Shown here: positions 43,782 through 53,246 of the stretch, one piece after another
How the letters are laid out: each line of letters begins with the position of its first letter
How positions within the stretch are numbered: the stretch's first letter is position 1
Assembly: GCA_022842065.1 (NCBI GenBank)
Contig: JALHQH010000023.1
Span: 76,798-140,797, forward strand
Length of the DNA stretch: 64,000 bases
Reading direction: 5' to 3'
Origin: Caldilineaceae bacterium
Lineage (GTDB): Bacteria > Chloroflexota > Anaerolineae > Caldilineales > Caldilineaceae
Made by a program: the position numbers and the translations under genes
The notes under the pieces: model-generated
What the model saw: the letters and a program-made list of their open reading frames with translations, nothing else
Told to the model about the DNA's origin: nothing
Database searches by the model: none

Positions 43782-46700
43782 GCGAAGAAGGTCCCGGCAA
43801 TCGAATGCACAAAAAAGGCTTGTGGTTCGCCAAATTGCACTTTGTCATTTTGCTGGAGCTGCACATTACCCTCGATCGCGTTGACAATCCGGGTGCTGGC
43901 GCGGTCGGCGACAATGTCTTCGACGACGGCCTGGGCCACCACGCGTTGATCTCGATAGATCATCACCGGCATCCCCACACGCACTTTGCCAGCGGCCACC
44001 TTGGTCGGGTCGACGCCGATGGTCACCCGCCCACCGGGTTTGACAGGGGCGGTTTCCTGGACGCGCCCGCTCACAATCTCGTTGACCGGGGCATGGCTGG
44101 CGAGCAGGATAGAGACGCGAATCAAATCGCTGAGCAGGGCAACGCCTTCGCTCTGTCGTGGGTCCATACGCCCATAAAGCCAGTCAACCAAACTCTGGAT
44201 CTCACGCCGTTCCAGATAAGGGATCTCGCCCCAACGCGGTAAGGTCGCCAGGTTGCGCAGATTCACCGCCTCATCAAACTGGCTCAAACGCTCAGCCCAG
44301 AGCAGGCGGATCACCGGCAGCAGCTCGCCAACATGTGTATAGAGGCAACCGGCCACCTGTGCAATGTTATCCAGCTCGCGCACCGCTTGTTGGACCACGG
44401 CGCTGTGGCCGTGTTTACCCTCAATCAGATCGCCCAGGGTAATGGTCGCCTGCACGCGGTCACGCGTGCGTTGCCAACTCTCACCGACATAGCGAGTCAG
44501 GTCAAGTTGGGCGGTCTGCAACTGCACCTGTTGGATCGTCTGGCGCTGGGCCGCTACGACATTGCCAATCGATGCGCCAAGCGACGAGGCCACAATCCCG
44601 ACGGTCGCTGGCGTGATCGGCTCTGCCGTTGCCAGTTGGAATTGGGCGCGCATTTTGGCGCTTTCCACCGTTTTGATCAGAATACTCGTGCGATCCAAGG
44701 TATCAATCAACTGCCCGATCTGGGTAAACCAGCGCAGGGGCGCCTCGCGCAGCAGATCGACCATCATCCGCAGATCGGGGGGGAGCGCGATCCGGGGTCC
44801 CTGTAGACAAGCCGGGGCGGTCGCCGTGCGTAAACTGGGATCCAGGGTACGGGCCGGCGTGGTGCGCACGGTTTGGGTGAGGCGGGGCCGCTGGTAGGCC
44901 AGGAAATTCACCTCTTCGGCCAGGATGCGCGCCCGCCGCTGGTTGATTGTGTTGATCCGCGCCTGTTCTTCGGCAAAGAGAGCGCGCGCGACCGCCAGAT
45001 CGTGACGGGTTACGGTTAACGCGGCCCCGATCTCATCCAGACGCAGCAGCGCTTGTTGGGCCAGGCGCTGGATCGTGGCCAGGGTCGCTTGACAGAGTTC
45101 CAATGCGCGGCGATAACTGGCGACGCGCCCTTCGACCAAACGCAGCGCGGCGACGGCGTTGTCAATTGCGCGCACACCAACCGAGAAGAAGCCCGCTTCG
45201 TCGCCATCGGTCGGGTCGGGGTCATGGCGGCCCAAAAGAATCTCATCGGCCAGTCCCTTGCGGATCTCGGCAAAGGTACGGCGCTCCTGGAGGCGGCGCG
45301 TCACATTACTGCCATCGCGCACCGGCACCTCTATCGGGTTGCCATTGTCATCCAGCCGGTAGAAGCCTGGCACTGCCAGGTCATCCACATTGATCTCCAG
45401 ATCGGCCATCTGCTGGAAGACATCATACTTGGTCGAAACCGTGAAACTTTTGCTCTCGGCCGCAGGCGGTTGTGCCAGCCGGTCGGCCACGGCCACGGTG
45501 CGGAAGTCATAGGCTTTGCCGACAATCGGTGCTTGCTCGAAGATATCATCAGTAGTGGGCGGCTTTTTGGGCGGCAAAGTTTGGCCACCGGTGGTGTCAG
45601 TGAGAATGTCGCTGATGTCACCCAGCCGATCGCGCAGGGTCGTTCCCCCCAGTTTCGTATTGATCAGATCGCCTTCGGTAATCAGCTTGCCAGTGCCCGG
45701 CTCAAGGCCGATAATCCGATCTTGGGGTAACGTTACCCGCCCGGTGAGGGTACGGCCGGCCACCGAGAGATCCCCGCCCAGCGGTCGTTCGGCCACCGGG
45801 GCGCGGGCTGCGGCGGCGGGCGAAGGTAGATCAGCCGCCACTGTTGTCGACGTTGCCGACCGCGTAATCCCTTTACCGACGTTGACCTGCTCTAGAAATT
45901 TGTCCAGATCCGCACGCGTGGCCAGTGCGCTTTCGCCCTGCGCAATCGCGGCCAGCGCCGGTGAGGTTGCCAGCCGACTGGCCGCGCTACTGCCCAGCAG
46001 CAGTTGCCGCAGCCGGTAGATGTCAGTTTGCACCAGGACAAAACCCGTGTCGATCTTATCGTTGGCGCGGTTGATCTTGTCTCTCAACGTCGCAATCAGC
46101 GCGTTGATGCCCATTTCATCCAACTGCTTGCGTTCGGCCTCACTTAAGGGCGTGTTGACCAACTGCGCCCGCAATTCGGCCAGCGCCGTCACCTGTAGCG
46201 CATTCGCGCCGGCGAGGGGCGTGGTGCCATAACTCTCTTCGCGCGGATCCAACGTTCCGGTAGCCGGACTCTCCGGCTCCAGCGCATCGGGGTCGGGATC
46301 GGGGTAACTTTCCGGTTTACCGGTGATGGCGGCAATCAGAGCGCTGCGTTTGGCGCGCAGGTCCAGGCGGCGTTGGAGCCATTCACCCCGCTCTGCTACC
46401 AGTTCGTTGATGCTGGTTTCAAATTCAGGGTCCACCTGTTTGACCTGCAACAGATCGGGGTCATACCAGATCTGGGGCACCGGCACAAGCAGGCGCACAT
46501 AGTCGGTCGTCGTCAGATCGTAGGGTGCCAGCGGGGCCGCAGCTTCTATCGCTAGATCCAACTGCTCGAGCGGGACGGGCACGGCGTCTACGGTAAAGCC
46601 GGTCGGGAAAAAGTGGTTAGTTAGCTGCAACGGCACTTCCGGCTGTGCTTTGGCCGGGGCGTCATTCGCCGCGGTGCGCGCCTGGAATTGGGCCAACGTC

Positions 46701-47722
46701 TCAATTTCTAACGCCGTACGCGGCAGCAATCCTGCGGCCGGCAGATGGCGGAAACTGGGCACCATCTGGTCAAGGGGCAGATTAGCGGTCAGCGCGGCGG
46801 CCAGTTCTTCGGCGAATTGCTCCATACGCGCCTGCCAGAGCAATGGCGTGCCACTGGTCGGGATCAGCGCGGGACGAGGGCGCGGTTTGCCGCCGGCCCG
46901 GACTACGGCATTCCGATCTAGGAAAAGCGGCGCAAAGTTTTCATCAAAACCGATCAAGCCGATGGGGACGCCGATTTCGGCCCAGGGCAGCGGTGTGTTG
47001 GCTGGTTGTTGCCCTTCCGCGCTAAAGATGGCGTGGGCCAGCCGGTTGCGCCACTGGTCTCCAGGTGCGGGCAGGGCTAGCCATTCGGTCGGCCAGGTGT
47101 AGAGGATCAGGCGACAGGCATCGGCGATCTGCCAATCTTCAAAGGCGAAGCTCTCCGGGTCGATCGCACAGGGGTCGGCGGGGTCAAAGTTGCCGATCAG
47201 CCCCACTTCCACCGGTTCCAGCAACAGGATCCCGGCGCGCGGTAAGGCAAGCCCGGCCGCAACCAGATCACCCAGGGTGCCACCCAACCGGCGCGCACCC
47301 AACACCCCCGGTTCACCAACTTCACCGCCCCCGCCAGCGAGTAACGAAACAAGCGTGTAAACCGGCAGCGCGCGCAGATTGACGCGCAACCCTGTGTTCA
47401 CGCTCACATCCTCCCCGCTGACGGCAAGGCCCAAGCCTGGCGTGATCCGGCAGAAGTGCTGGACGGTTTCGCCAATCACCGCCGTTTCCAGCCCCGCCTC
47501 CAGCCCGCCCACCACGCCAGGGGAGACCAACTGGCCGCGCAAGGTCATGCGCCCAGCGCGGCCGATCTGTTCGGTGGTGAGCGCGGTGTGGCTTAAGGCC
47601 CGGCCCGTATAGAAGTTGAGCCGCCGCTGCCAGCCCGCGGTCGTTTCTGGAACTAGCGGCGGGTGGACGCCGATGATACTTTCGTCGGTCAAAAGGTCGG
47701 GAATCGTTTTGATGATTTTCAT
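43778..47722 (-). CDS. Large eCIS structural protein, third member of a paralogous trio
   Basis: A 1314-residue protein of unknown family. Residues about 30-130 carry a module also seen in the two next upstream genes: L-N-F-Y-T-G-R-A-L, a T-T-E-Q helix, G-V-V-G-G-L and R-I-T-P-G-L-G-L-A-V-S-G-E. The rest is long, with helices and a coiled-coil region (ARALFAEEQARINTINQRRA) and a C-terminal strand-rich domain (VTIGVDPTKVAAGKVRVG). It has no signal or membrane segment. Position suggests a tail fibre/spike or baseplate accessory. The ATG 47722 is used; the stop overlaps the tape-like gene as ATGA. Confidence 0.55.
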   Translation of the reverse strand: MKIIKTIPDLLTDESIIGVHPPLVPETTAGWQRRLNFYTGRALSHTALTTEQIGRAGRMTLRGQLVSPGVVGGLEAGLETAVIGETVQHFCRITPGLGLAVSGEDVSVNTGLRVNLRALPVYTLVSLLAGGGGEVGEPGVLGARRLGGTLGDLVAAGLALPRAGILLLEPVEVGLIGNFDPADPCAIDPESFAFEDWQIADACRLILYTWPTEWLALPAPGDQWRNRLAHAIFSAEGQQPANTPLPWAEIGVPIGLIGFDENFAPLFLDRNAVVRAGGKPRPRPALIPTSGTPLLWQARMEQFAEELAAALTANLPLDQMVPSFRHLPAAGLLPRTALEIETLAQFQARTAANDAPAKAQPEVPLQLTNHFFPTGFTVDAVPVPLEQLDLAIEAAAPLAPYDLTTTDYVRLLVPVPQIWYDPDLLQVKQVDPEFETSINELVAERGEWLQRRLDLRAKRSALIAAITGKPESYPDPDPDALEPESPATGTLDPREESYGTTPLAGANALQVTALAELRAQLVNTPLSEAERKQLDEMGINALIATLRDKINRANDKIDTGFVLVQTDIYRLRQLLLGSSAASRLATSPALAAIAQGESALATRADLDKFLEQVNVGKGITRSATSTTVAADLPSPAAAARAPVAERPLGGDLSVAGRTLTGRVTLPQDRIIGLEPGTGKLITEGDLINTKLGGTTLRDRLGDISDILTDTTGGQTLPPKKPPTTDDIFEQAPIVGKAYDFRTVAVADRLAQPPAAESKSFTVSTKYDVFQQMADLEINVDDLAVPGFYRLDDNGNPIEVPVRDGSNVTRRLQERRTFAEIRKGLADEILLGRHDPDPTDGDEAGFFSVGVRAIDNAVAALRLVEGRVASYRRALELCQATLATIQRLAQQALLRLDEIGAALTVTRHDLAVARALFAEEQARINTINQRRARILAEEVNFLAYQRPRLTQTVRTTPARTLDPSLRTATAPACLQGPRIALPPDLRMMVDLLREAPLRWFTQIGQLIDTLDRTSILIKTVESAKMRAQFQLATAEPITPATVGIVASSLGASIGNVVAAQRQTIQQVQLQTAQLDLTRYVGESWQRTRDRVQATITLGDLIEGKHGHSAVVQQAVRELDNIAQVAGCLYTHVGELLPVIRLLWAERLSQFDEAVNLRNLATLPRWGEIPYLERREIQSLVDWLYGRMDPRQSEGVALLSDLIRVSILLASHAPVNEIVSGRVQETAPVKPGGRVTIGVDPTKVAAGKVRVGMPVMIYRDQRVVAQAVVEDIVADRASTRIVNAIEGNVQLQQNDKVQFGEPQAFFVHSIAGTFFA

Positions 47723-47866
47723 GTGGCGTTCTCTCATCTCTCTAGAACAGGGTGGTAATTCCAGACAACCCCTCCCTAGCCCTCCCCTGGTAAGGGAGGG
47801 AATCGTGGTCCTGGCGGCAAGTCACGCGCTCCTCCCCCAGTTTGGGGGAGGTTGGGAGGGGGTTGG
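47723..47866. repeat. CCCTCCC-type palindromic repeat in gap
   Basis: CCCTCCCCTGGTAAGGGAGGG (47780-47800) and CTCCCCCAGTTTGGGGGAG (47831-47849) are imperfect and perfect small hairpins. Related CCTCCCC/GGGGAGG units lie at 59892-59955. They interrupt the trio genes. Confidence 0.5.
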
Positions 47867-49807
47867 CTACCCAATCCCCAGTCTTTCCATCAGCTTTCTG
47901 ACAAATGTATCCATCTCGTCGCGGATAGTCGCCAGTTGGGCAGCGGTCGGTTTTTCACCGCCGCTGAGGGCAATGCCTTCCACGTTTTCAGCGATCTTGG
48001 CCGGCAGGGTACGGTCCGCGGTGGACGCGGCCAGCGCCACCCGGTCTAATTCGGGAATGGGAGCGGTCGTCCCGATCAGGTCGGTGAGCAGAGGCTCGTC
48101 CAGCCGTCGATTGAGGCGGGTCAGCACGAGCAGCCCGCGCCCCAGGGTGGCATCGGCATAACGGGTGGCGACCCCCCGCACCGCGGCGACGGATAACCGC
48201 CCTTCGCCCTGTTGGGCTAGTTCGGCCAGCGCCCCAACCATCAAGGTGCGCGAGCGACCCATTTGCGTGGCGGCCAGCAGTTGCACCAACTCGGTTTCGG
48301 CTTGGGCGGAGGCGCGCGGCGGCAGGGCGGCAAAGCGCTCGGTGAGGGCAAAGAGTACCAGCCGCTCATCCATTACCTGCCGCAGTTGGTCGGGATCGGG
48401 ATTATTGCCACCGTTGCCGCCATTCCCCCCTTCCTCCTCATTGTCCACGGGGACACGCACACCGACGATGCTCTCTTTATAGGCCAGATTGCGCCGGCGC
48501 ACGTACCAGAGGGTCGTAACATCGGCCAGGGCAGCTTGCCAACGCGCGTCAACCAAACTCTGCGTCGCCAAAATGGTTGGCTGGCGCGGCAAGGGGCGCA
48601 GCCCGCGCAACAGTTCTAGCGGCTTGCGTTGCGCCACCAAACCAGGCACAGCCGAACGCACCGGGCGGATCAAACTTTCCAGTTGGGTGCCCAACGGCCG
48701 GATCTGCTGGCGGGTGACCGGGGCCAGAATCAAGATCGAGGTGGACTCATGGGTTTCGCCCGGCAAGGTCAGGTCGAGCGGTGGCAGCAGCAAACTCTCC
48801 TCCAGCAGTGCCGGCACTTCATCTTCGGGCACCAAGGCCAGTTCCACATCCATTTCGGGCGGGAAATAATATTGGGTAAAGTTGGTCGTGTCAATCCCGG
48901 CTACCGGCATACGGCCTCCAGGCGGCAGTGCCATAAAATGTTGCGCTGCCACCACCTGTTGACCAGCCGACGAACGGGCCAGGGCATCGGTCAAGTGCTG
49001 GTCATATTGGCGTAACTGGGCCTCACGCGTAGCGCGTGGGGCAAACCCTAACCCCAGCACATCGCCGTGATCGGCCCCCACTTCGCGGCGCACCATAAAC
49101 GTATCCACCCACTGGATCACCCCGCGTTCCAGGGCCAGCATAGCGAGTGGCAGCGCCCCGGCGGGAATTTTACCCGTTTCATTTTCCACAAAGATGCGGC
49201 GGGCGACATGGGCGCGGCGCAGGCCAAGCTCGAATTGTGAACCGGCATCTTGGTAGGGGATCAGCGTCACCGCGGCCGCTTCGATGATCTCGCCATCTTC
49301 CACCCCGCGTTTGGCCGTGATCGAGGCGGGATAGGCCGCGGGAATAGGGTGGGCAGTGAACTCGACTGGACGTAGCGCCACGATATAGAGCCCACTGCGG
49401 TTGCGCCCGGCCTCACGCGGCAGGCGGCTTACCCCAAAGCTGGCATCCAGCCGTTGCTGCGCCGGCACATCGGTTAGATCAAGGGTAATCGTCTGATCGA
49501 GCACCACGATCTCGCCGGTGGCGGTGACGCCGTGGCCGGCCTCAATGCGGATCAGCCGGCCCGTGTTATCCAAACGCACCTGGAGGCCAGTAACCACACC
49601 CATCCCGCCGGCGCGGCCCAGCATACTCTGGCGGGCCAGAAAATAGTTCTGGTCGCGGTTCAGGTCATTGGCGACGAGGAAACGGCCATCGGTATAAAAG
49701 GTGCGCCGGCGACGGTTGTCGATCTGGAGGACGCCGCTCTGCGTCAGCCCCGGCAACTCATCGACATCGATCCGCTCGCGGGCGGGTCCGGCAACAAGGT
49801 TGAGCAT
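47867..49807 (-). CDS. eCIS structural protein, second member of the trio
   Basis: A 646-residue protein. Residues about 25-115 contain the shared module: R-R-T-F-Y-T-D-G-R-F-L-V-A-N-D-L-N-R-D-Q, then G-M-G-V-V-T-G-L-Q-V and I-E-A-G-H-G-V-T-A-T-G-E. A helical region (about 380-600) follows a strand-rich part that contains the segment Q-Y-Y-F-P-P-E-M-D-V-E-L. AGGAG lies eight bases upstream of the ATG, and the gene is ten bases from the preceding stop, so it is in the same operon. Likely a spike or fibre-type component; function unproven. Confidence 0.55.
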   Translation of the reverse strand: MLNLVAGPARERIDVDELPGLTQSGVLQIDNRRRRTFYTDGRFLVANDLNRDQNYFLARQSMLGRAGGMGVVTGLQVRLDNTGRLIRIEAGHGVTATGEIVVLDQTITLDLTDVPAQQRLDASFGVSRLPREAGRNRSGLYIVALRPVEFTAHPIPAAYPASITAKRGVEDGEIIEAAAVTLIPYQDAGSQFELGLRRAHVARRIFVENETGKIPAGALPLAMLALERGVIQWVDTFMVRREVGADHGDVLGLGFAPRATREAQLRQYDQHLTDALARSSAGQQVVAAQHFMALPPGGRMPVAGIDTTNFTQYYFPPEMDVELALVPEDEVPALLEESLLLPPLDLTLPGETHESTSILILAPVTRQQIRPLGTQLESLIRPVRSAVPGLVAQRKPLELLRGLRPLPRQPTILATQSLVDARWQAALADVTTLWYVRRRNLAYKESIVGVRVPVDNEEEGGNGGNGGNNPDPDQLRQVMDERLVLFALTERFAALPPRASAQAETELVQLLAATQMGRSRTLMVGALAELAQQGEGRLSVAAVRGVATRYADATLGRGLLVLTRLNRRLDEPLLTDLIGTTAPIPELDRVALAASTADRTLPAKIAENVEGIALSGGEKPTAAQLATIRDEMDTFVRKLMERLGIG

Positions 49808-49817
49808 TTGGTTTCTC

Positions 49818-50714
49818 CTATCTTTCTATGCCCAGCAGCCGTGCCAACGCATTGGGCGTATAGACAAAGAGGCGGGCTGCATCATCGATGACCAGATCTA
49901 CACCTTCAGCGCGCACGGGTGGATCCTCGCCCACGGGGGTAGCCGTTGGTAGGATCAACCGCGCCAGAAAGAGCGCGGTGGGATCCTGGCCCACCGTGTG
50001 TTCGGGCAAAGGCACGGGGCCGTTGTGATCCCAATCAGCGGTCCCTTCGCGCCAGGCTGCGAGGATGGCAGTGCGTAAGGCAGCGCGCTGGGTCGCGGGA
50101 TCGCCGTCAACCGGCACGGTGGCCCAGGGTGAGACGGGCAGATTAAGGCTTAGGTCGCCCTCTTGGCGGATCACCAGCTCAAGTTGATAACTGTCCCGCA
50201 GGCGTGAGGGCACAGCGGCGTCGAGCGCATCGTAGGGGCCGGTGGCAAAGGCGGGCTGTTTGCCCTGTTCACAGACGGCAAAGCGCAGGAAGAGATCAAC
50301 GACAACCCCGCCCTGATCCGCATGATAGCCCAGTTGCAAGTCAGCGGCCATCTGCCCCTGATACCAGCGGTCCAGTCGGATACAGGCGGTGCGCGGCACT
50401 TCGATGAGCCGCCCCAGGCGGTCAATCGCCAAACCGGGCGTCACCTGTAGACTCTCCTCCCGTCCGTCGGGGAAAGCCGGATCCACGCCCGGCGCGAGCG
50501 CCGCTTGCCACTGTACGGCTAAACCGGCTGCGGTCCCATAGCCATGCAAATAGGCGAGGGCACGGGCCATGCGGCCACGGTGATAAACTTGCTCGGCATT
50601 AAAGTCACCGGCATCGAGCTGCACACCGTTGGCATAAAAAACCCGTTCCGCGGCGGTGGTTTCGATCAGGTTGGGGCGCAACCGTTCGACAAGCGAATCC
50701 GGACGAGTACTCAT
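49818..50714 (-). CDS. eCIS structural protein, first member of the trio
   Basis: A 298-residue protein, mostly the shared module: E-R-V-F-Y-A-N-G-V-Q-L-D-A-G-D-F-N-A-E-Q, H-G-Y-G-T-A-A-G-L-A-V-Q-W and L-Q-V-T-P-G-L-A-I-D-R-L-G-R-L-I. This pattern (FYxNG...L..DF..EQ.Y, GxG..xGL.V, PG.A.D..G) occurs in phage-tail-like clusters near gpI and is probably a particle-binding domain. The remainder is strand-rich, with a C-terminal helix. GGGGAG lies seven bases before the ATG. The upstream gap holds a GGCGGATGAATCCGCC hairpin (50755-50770). Confidence 0.6.
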   Translation of the reverse strand: MSTRPDSLVERLRPNLIETTAAERVFYANGVQLDAGDFNAEQVYHRGRMARALAYLHGYGTAAGLAVQWQAALAPGVDPAFPDGREESLQVTPGLAIDRLGRLIEVPRTACIRLDRWYQGQMAADLQLGYHADQGGVVVDLFLRFAVCEQGKQPAFATGPYDALDAAVPSRLRDSYQLELVIRQEGDLSLNLPVSPWATVPVDGDPATQRAALRTAILAAWREGTADWDHNGPVPLPEHTVGQDPTALFLARLILPTATPVGEDPPVRAEGVDLVIDDAARLFVYTPNALARLLGIER

Positions 50715-50792
50715 AACGATCTCCCCTTGGGGCTATTGACAAAACGAATGCAAACGGCGGATGAATCCGCCGGCTAACAACGAGAAGCGCCC

Positions 50793-53246
50793 TCAGGCGC
50801 TGGATCCGCCGGCCAGCCGGGGGTCGAGGCTGGCGGGGCCTTTGACCCGGTCGCGGACGCCGATGCGGCTTTGGCCGACGGTGACCGGCTGCGGGCTTTG
50901 CTCCTGTACCAGATAGGTATCGACGCCGACCAGCGCGGTCATGCCGACGAGCAGGGGTTCGCTGGCGGTAGCAATGCGGACAGCAATGTGCGCCGGCTGC
51001 TCCAACTCGACCACGCGCCGGATAACGCCGCGATCCGGCTCATTGACGCTCTGCCGCACCAACACGGTGACGCGATAGGCCAGCTCATCAAAAAATTGGC
51101 GAATGGTGACATCGTTGGCGGCACTGCGTTGGAAGGCCGGGGCAAAGATGGCCAGCACTTCGTCACGGTAGCGTTCGTCACCCAGAATTAATGTGTCACC
51201 GACATAGGAGTTGCCGCTGACTGACAAGCCATCCAGCAAGGGATCCGTCGTCTGCGCCAGATCCACGCCCAGGATGGTGGCAAAGGTGCGCCGCAGCCGC
51301 CAATCCTCCAGAATCACAATTGCGCCACGGGTCACTGCGCCACCGGTGGCTAGATCAAGTGCCAGCGTTAGCCCAGCCAATGTGCCGCGGCGGCGGAAGA
51401 GTTGGGTGGCGTGACGCAATAGTTGCCGACGGCGCGCGGTCGGCCAGGCTGCATCAAAGCTGACCCCGATCCAACTGCCCAGCCAGGCTAAGGCCTCCGG
51501 TGGGGCGGTGCGTGGGTCGGTGAGCAGATAACTGTGCGCAATCCGATCTTCCAGCCCAGTCAGCACTCCTTCAAAATTCGCCAGGAACCGGTCCAGAAAA
51601 TCGGCGGGGGTGGTCGGTTCGCCCGCGGCCAGGGGTTGATCGGCATCAGCGCCAAAAGCCGTCTCGTGATAGAAGCTGGGCAGATAGCGATCACGATAGG
51701 AAAATCGCGAACCATAGGCGCGCACGGCCCACAGTTCCGGCGTTGCCCGCCCATCCCCTTCGAGCAGCACCCACAGATGGAGATAGCGCCCACGCAAGGT
51801 GCGCACGCGGTGCCCACTGCGCTGGATCAACACGGTAAAGAGACCGGCGCGTCCCGGCTGCCGTTCACACAGGGTTAGCCCAGGGTGATAGGGTAGCTCG
51901 GAGGGGGTCGCGAGCCACACCGCCCGCGGGATCTGGTTGGCGTCCGGCTGGTTGTGGGCATAACATTCGCCAAACCGATGTTCGTACCAGTCGGGCGCGG
52001 TGCTGACTTCAGCCGGGTCGGTGATCGGCAATGTCGCGTCGTTACTGGCGGTCAGATAGACTTTGATGCCACAATGCGCCCCAATCCGCGCTTCGAGGTA
52101 AAGGCGATGCCACTCGGTCTGGCTGTTCCCACTATCCAAAACCATGCGCCCCGCGGCGCTGTTGTTGCTGGCCCACCCCTGCCGGGCAAAGGTTGGCAGC
52201 GAGAGGCGGTGCAGCCCAACCAGAGCGGTGGGCGCGGCCTCTGCGTCGGTGGTTGCCGGTGGTACGGTTGGATAAAAGGGGGGCAACCCCACGCCGTTGA
52301 CAAAAGGATCGCCGATGTGGCGACGTAGCGGGTAAAAATCACCCACCGGTTCGAGCTGTGTGATGGCGGGATCGGTTTCCGGTGCGCCCAGTTCGTAAAC
52401 CAATGCCTCGTTCGCCAAATCGGCGCGCAATAGGGCGATCTGTTCGGCATTGACCCAGGTTAGACTATAAGGGCGCTGGGCGTGCAGCAGTTGTTGCGGC
52501 GGCCCCCATACCCCGGCGTGATGATCGAGCAAACGGATCACAGCGACTTGCCCCTCGAGCCAACAGAGCACGGCCAGCCGACCCGTTGGGCTGCATGCCA
52601 GCGCGACGGGGTTTTCTTCCCCTGGCAAACTCGCGGTCACCAGCACCGTGAGCCGCGGCGGGTCGGGATTCTCGGCGCAGGGGCGGAAAACGTTGGCCGC
52701 ATAAGGAGCAAAGGGGCGGTTTGGGAAGGGCAGCCCCTGGACCTGCGCCAAGGTTTTGTTGTCACGATCCAAGGCCCAGACGCCGCCGGTTGGATCGGCG
52801 GCTAGCCGCCACGCTTGAAAACCGGTGCTGGTGAGCAGCACCGGGTCCCATCGCTCGCGCCGATCTTGCAGGGCCACCGCGCCGTTAATGGCAGCATAGA
52901 GCACACCGTCATACCCCATTGCCAGATCGGTGGGGGTGCCGGCGGTAGGCAGGGTGAAGATCGGTGTGGGGGTGGGCAAGGCCCCGCTCGCCATTACAAC
53001 ATTAGCCACATTATCCCAGTAGGCGCGCGTGCCATACTCATCGCGCGTTTCACGCAGGCGTTCCAGGCGCAAGGCCGCTTCAGCTAGCACAGCCTCATCC
53101 TCTAGCGGTAAGGCACCGGTTGGCCGGTGGCTGGCTAAGCGTAAACTGCGCCGCGTGCGATCATAGGCCAGCAGGGGCGGATCACCGTGGATCGCCCAGT
53201 GGCCTTCGTCGCCTACCATCCAAAAGCGTAACCCATTGGCATCCAT
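50793..53246 (-). CDS. gpI-like phage tail protein with N-terminal propeller
   Basis: An 817-residue protein. Residues about 90-330 contain repeated strand units of beta-propeller type (M-G-Y-D-G-V-L-Y-A-A-I-N-G, P-T-G-G-V-W-A-L-D-R-D-N-K). The region from about 555 has the P2 gpI/tail-protein pattern: F-L-A-N-F-E-G-V-L-T-G-L-E-D-R-I, then A-L-A-W-L-G-S-W-I-G-V-S and R-R-Q-L-L-R-H-A-T-Q-L-F-R-R-R-G-T. In eCIS this part (Pvc11/12 neighbourhood) contributes to the baseplate wedge. The start overlaps the gpJ stop as TGATG. Confidence 0.7.
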   Translation of the reverse strand: MDANGLRFWMVGDEGHWAIHGDPPLLAYDRTRRSLRLASHRPTGALPLEDEAVLAEAALRLERLRETRDEYGTRAYWDNVANVVMASGALPTPTPIFTLPTAGTPTDLAMGYDGVLYAAINGAVALQDRRERWDPVLLTSTGFQAWRLAADPTGGVWALDRDNKTLAQVQGLPFPNRPFAPYAANVFRPCAENPDPPRLTVLVTASLPGEENPVALACSPTGRLAVLCWLEGQVAVIRLLDHHAGVWGPPQQLLHAQRPYSLTWVNAEQIALLRADLANEALVYELGAPETDPAITQLEPVGDFYPLRRHIGDPFVNGVGLPPFYPTVPPATTDAEAAPTALVGLHRLSLPTFARQGWASNNSAAGRMVLDSGNSQTEWHRLYLEARIGAHCGIKVYLTASNDATLPITDPAEVSTAPDWYEHRFGECYAHNQPDANQIPRAVWLATPSELPYHPGLTLCERQPGRAGLFTVLIQRSGHRVRTLRGRYLHLWVLLEGDGRATPELWAVRAYGSRFSYRDRYLPSFYHETAFGADADQPLAAGEPTTPADFLDRFLANFEGVLTGLEDRIAHSYLLTDPRTAPPEALAWLGSWIGVSFDAAWPTARRRQLLRHATQLFRRRGTLAGLTLALDLATGGAVTRGAIVILEDWRLRRTFATILGVDLAQTTDPLLDGLSVSGNSYVGDTLILGDERYRDEVLAIFAPAFQRSAANDVTIRQFFDELAYRVTVLVRQSVNEPDRGVIRRVVELEQPAHIAVRIATASEPLLVGMTALVGVDTYLVQEQSPQPVTVGQSRIGVRDRVKGPASLDPRLAGGSSA

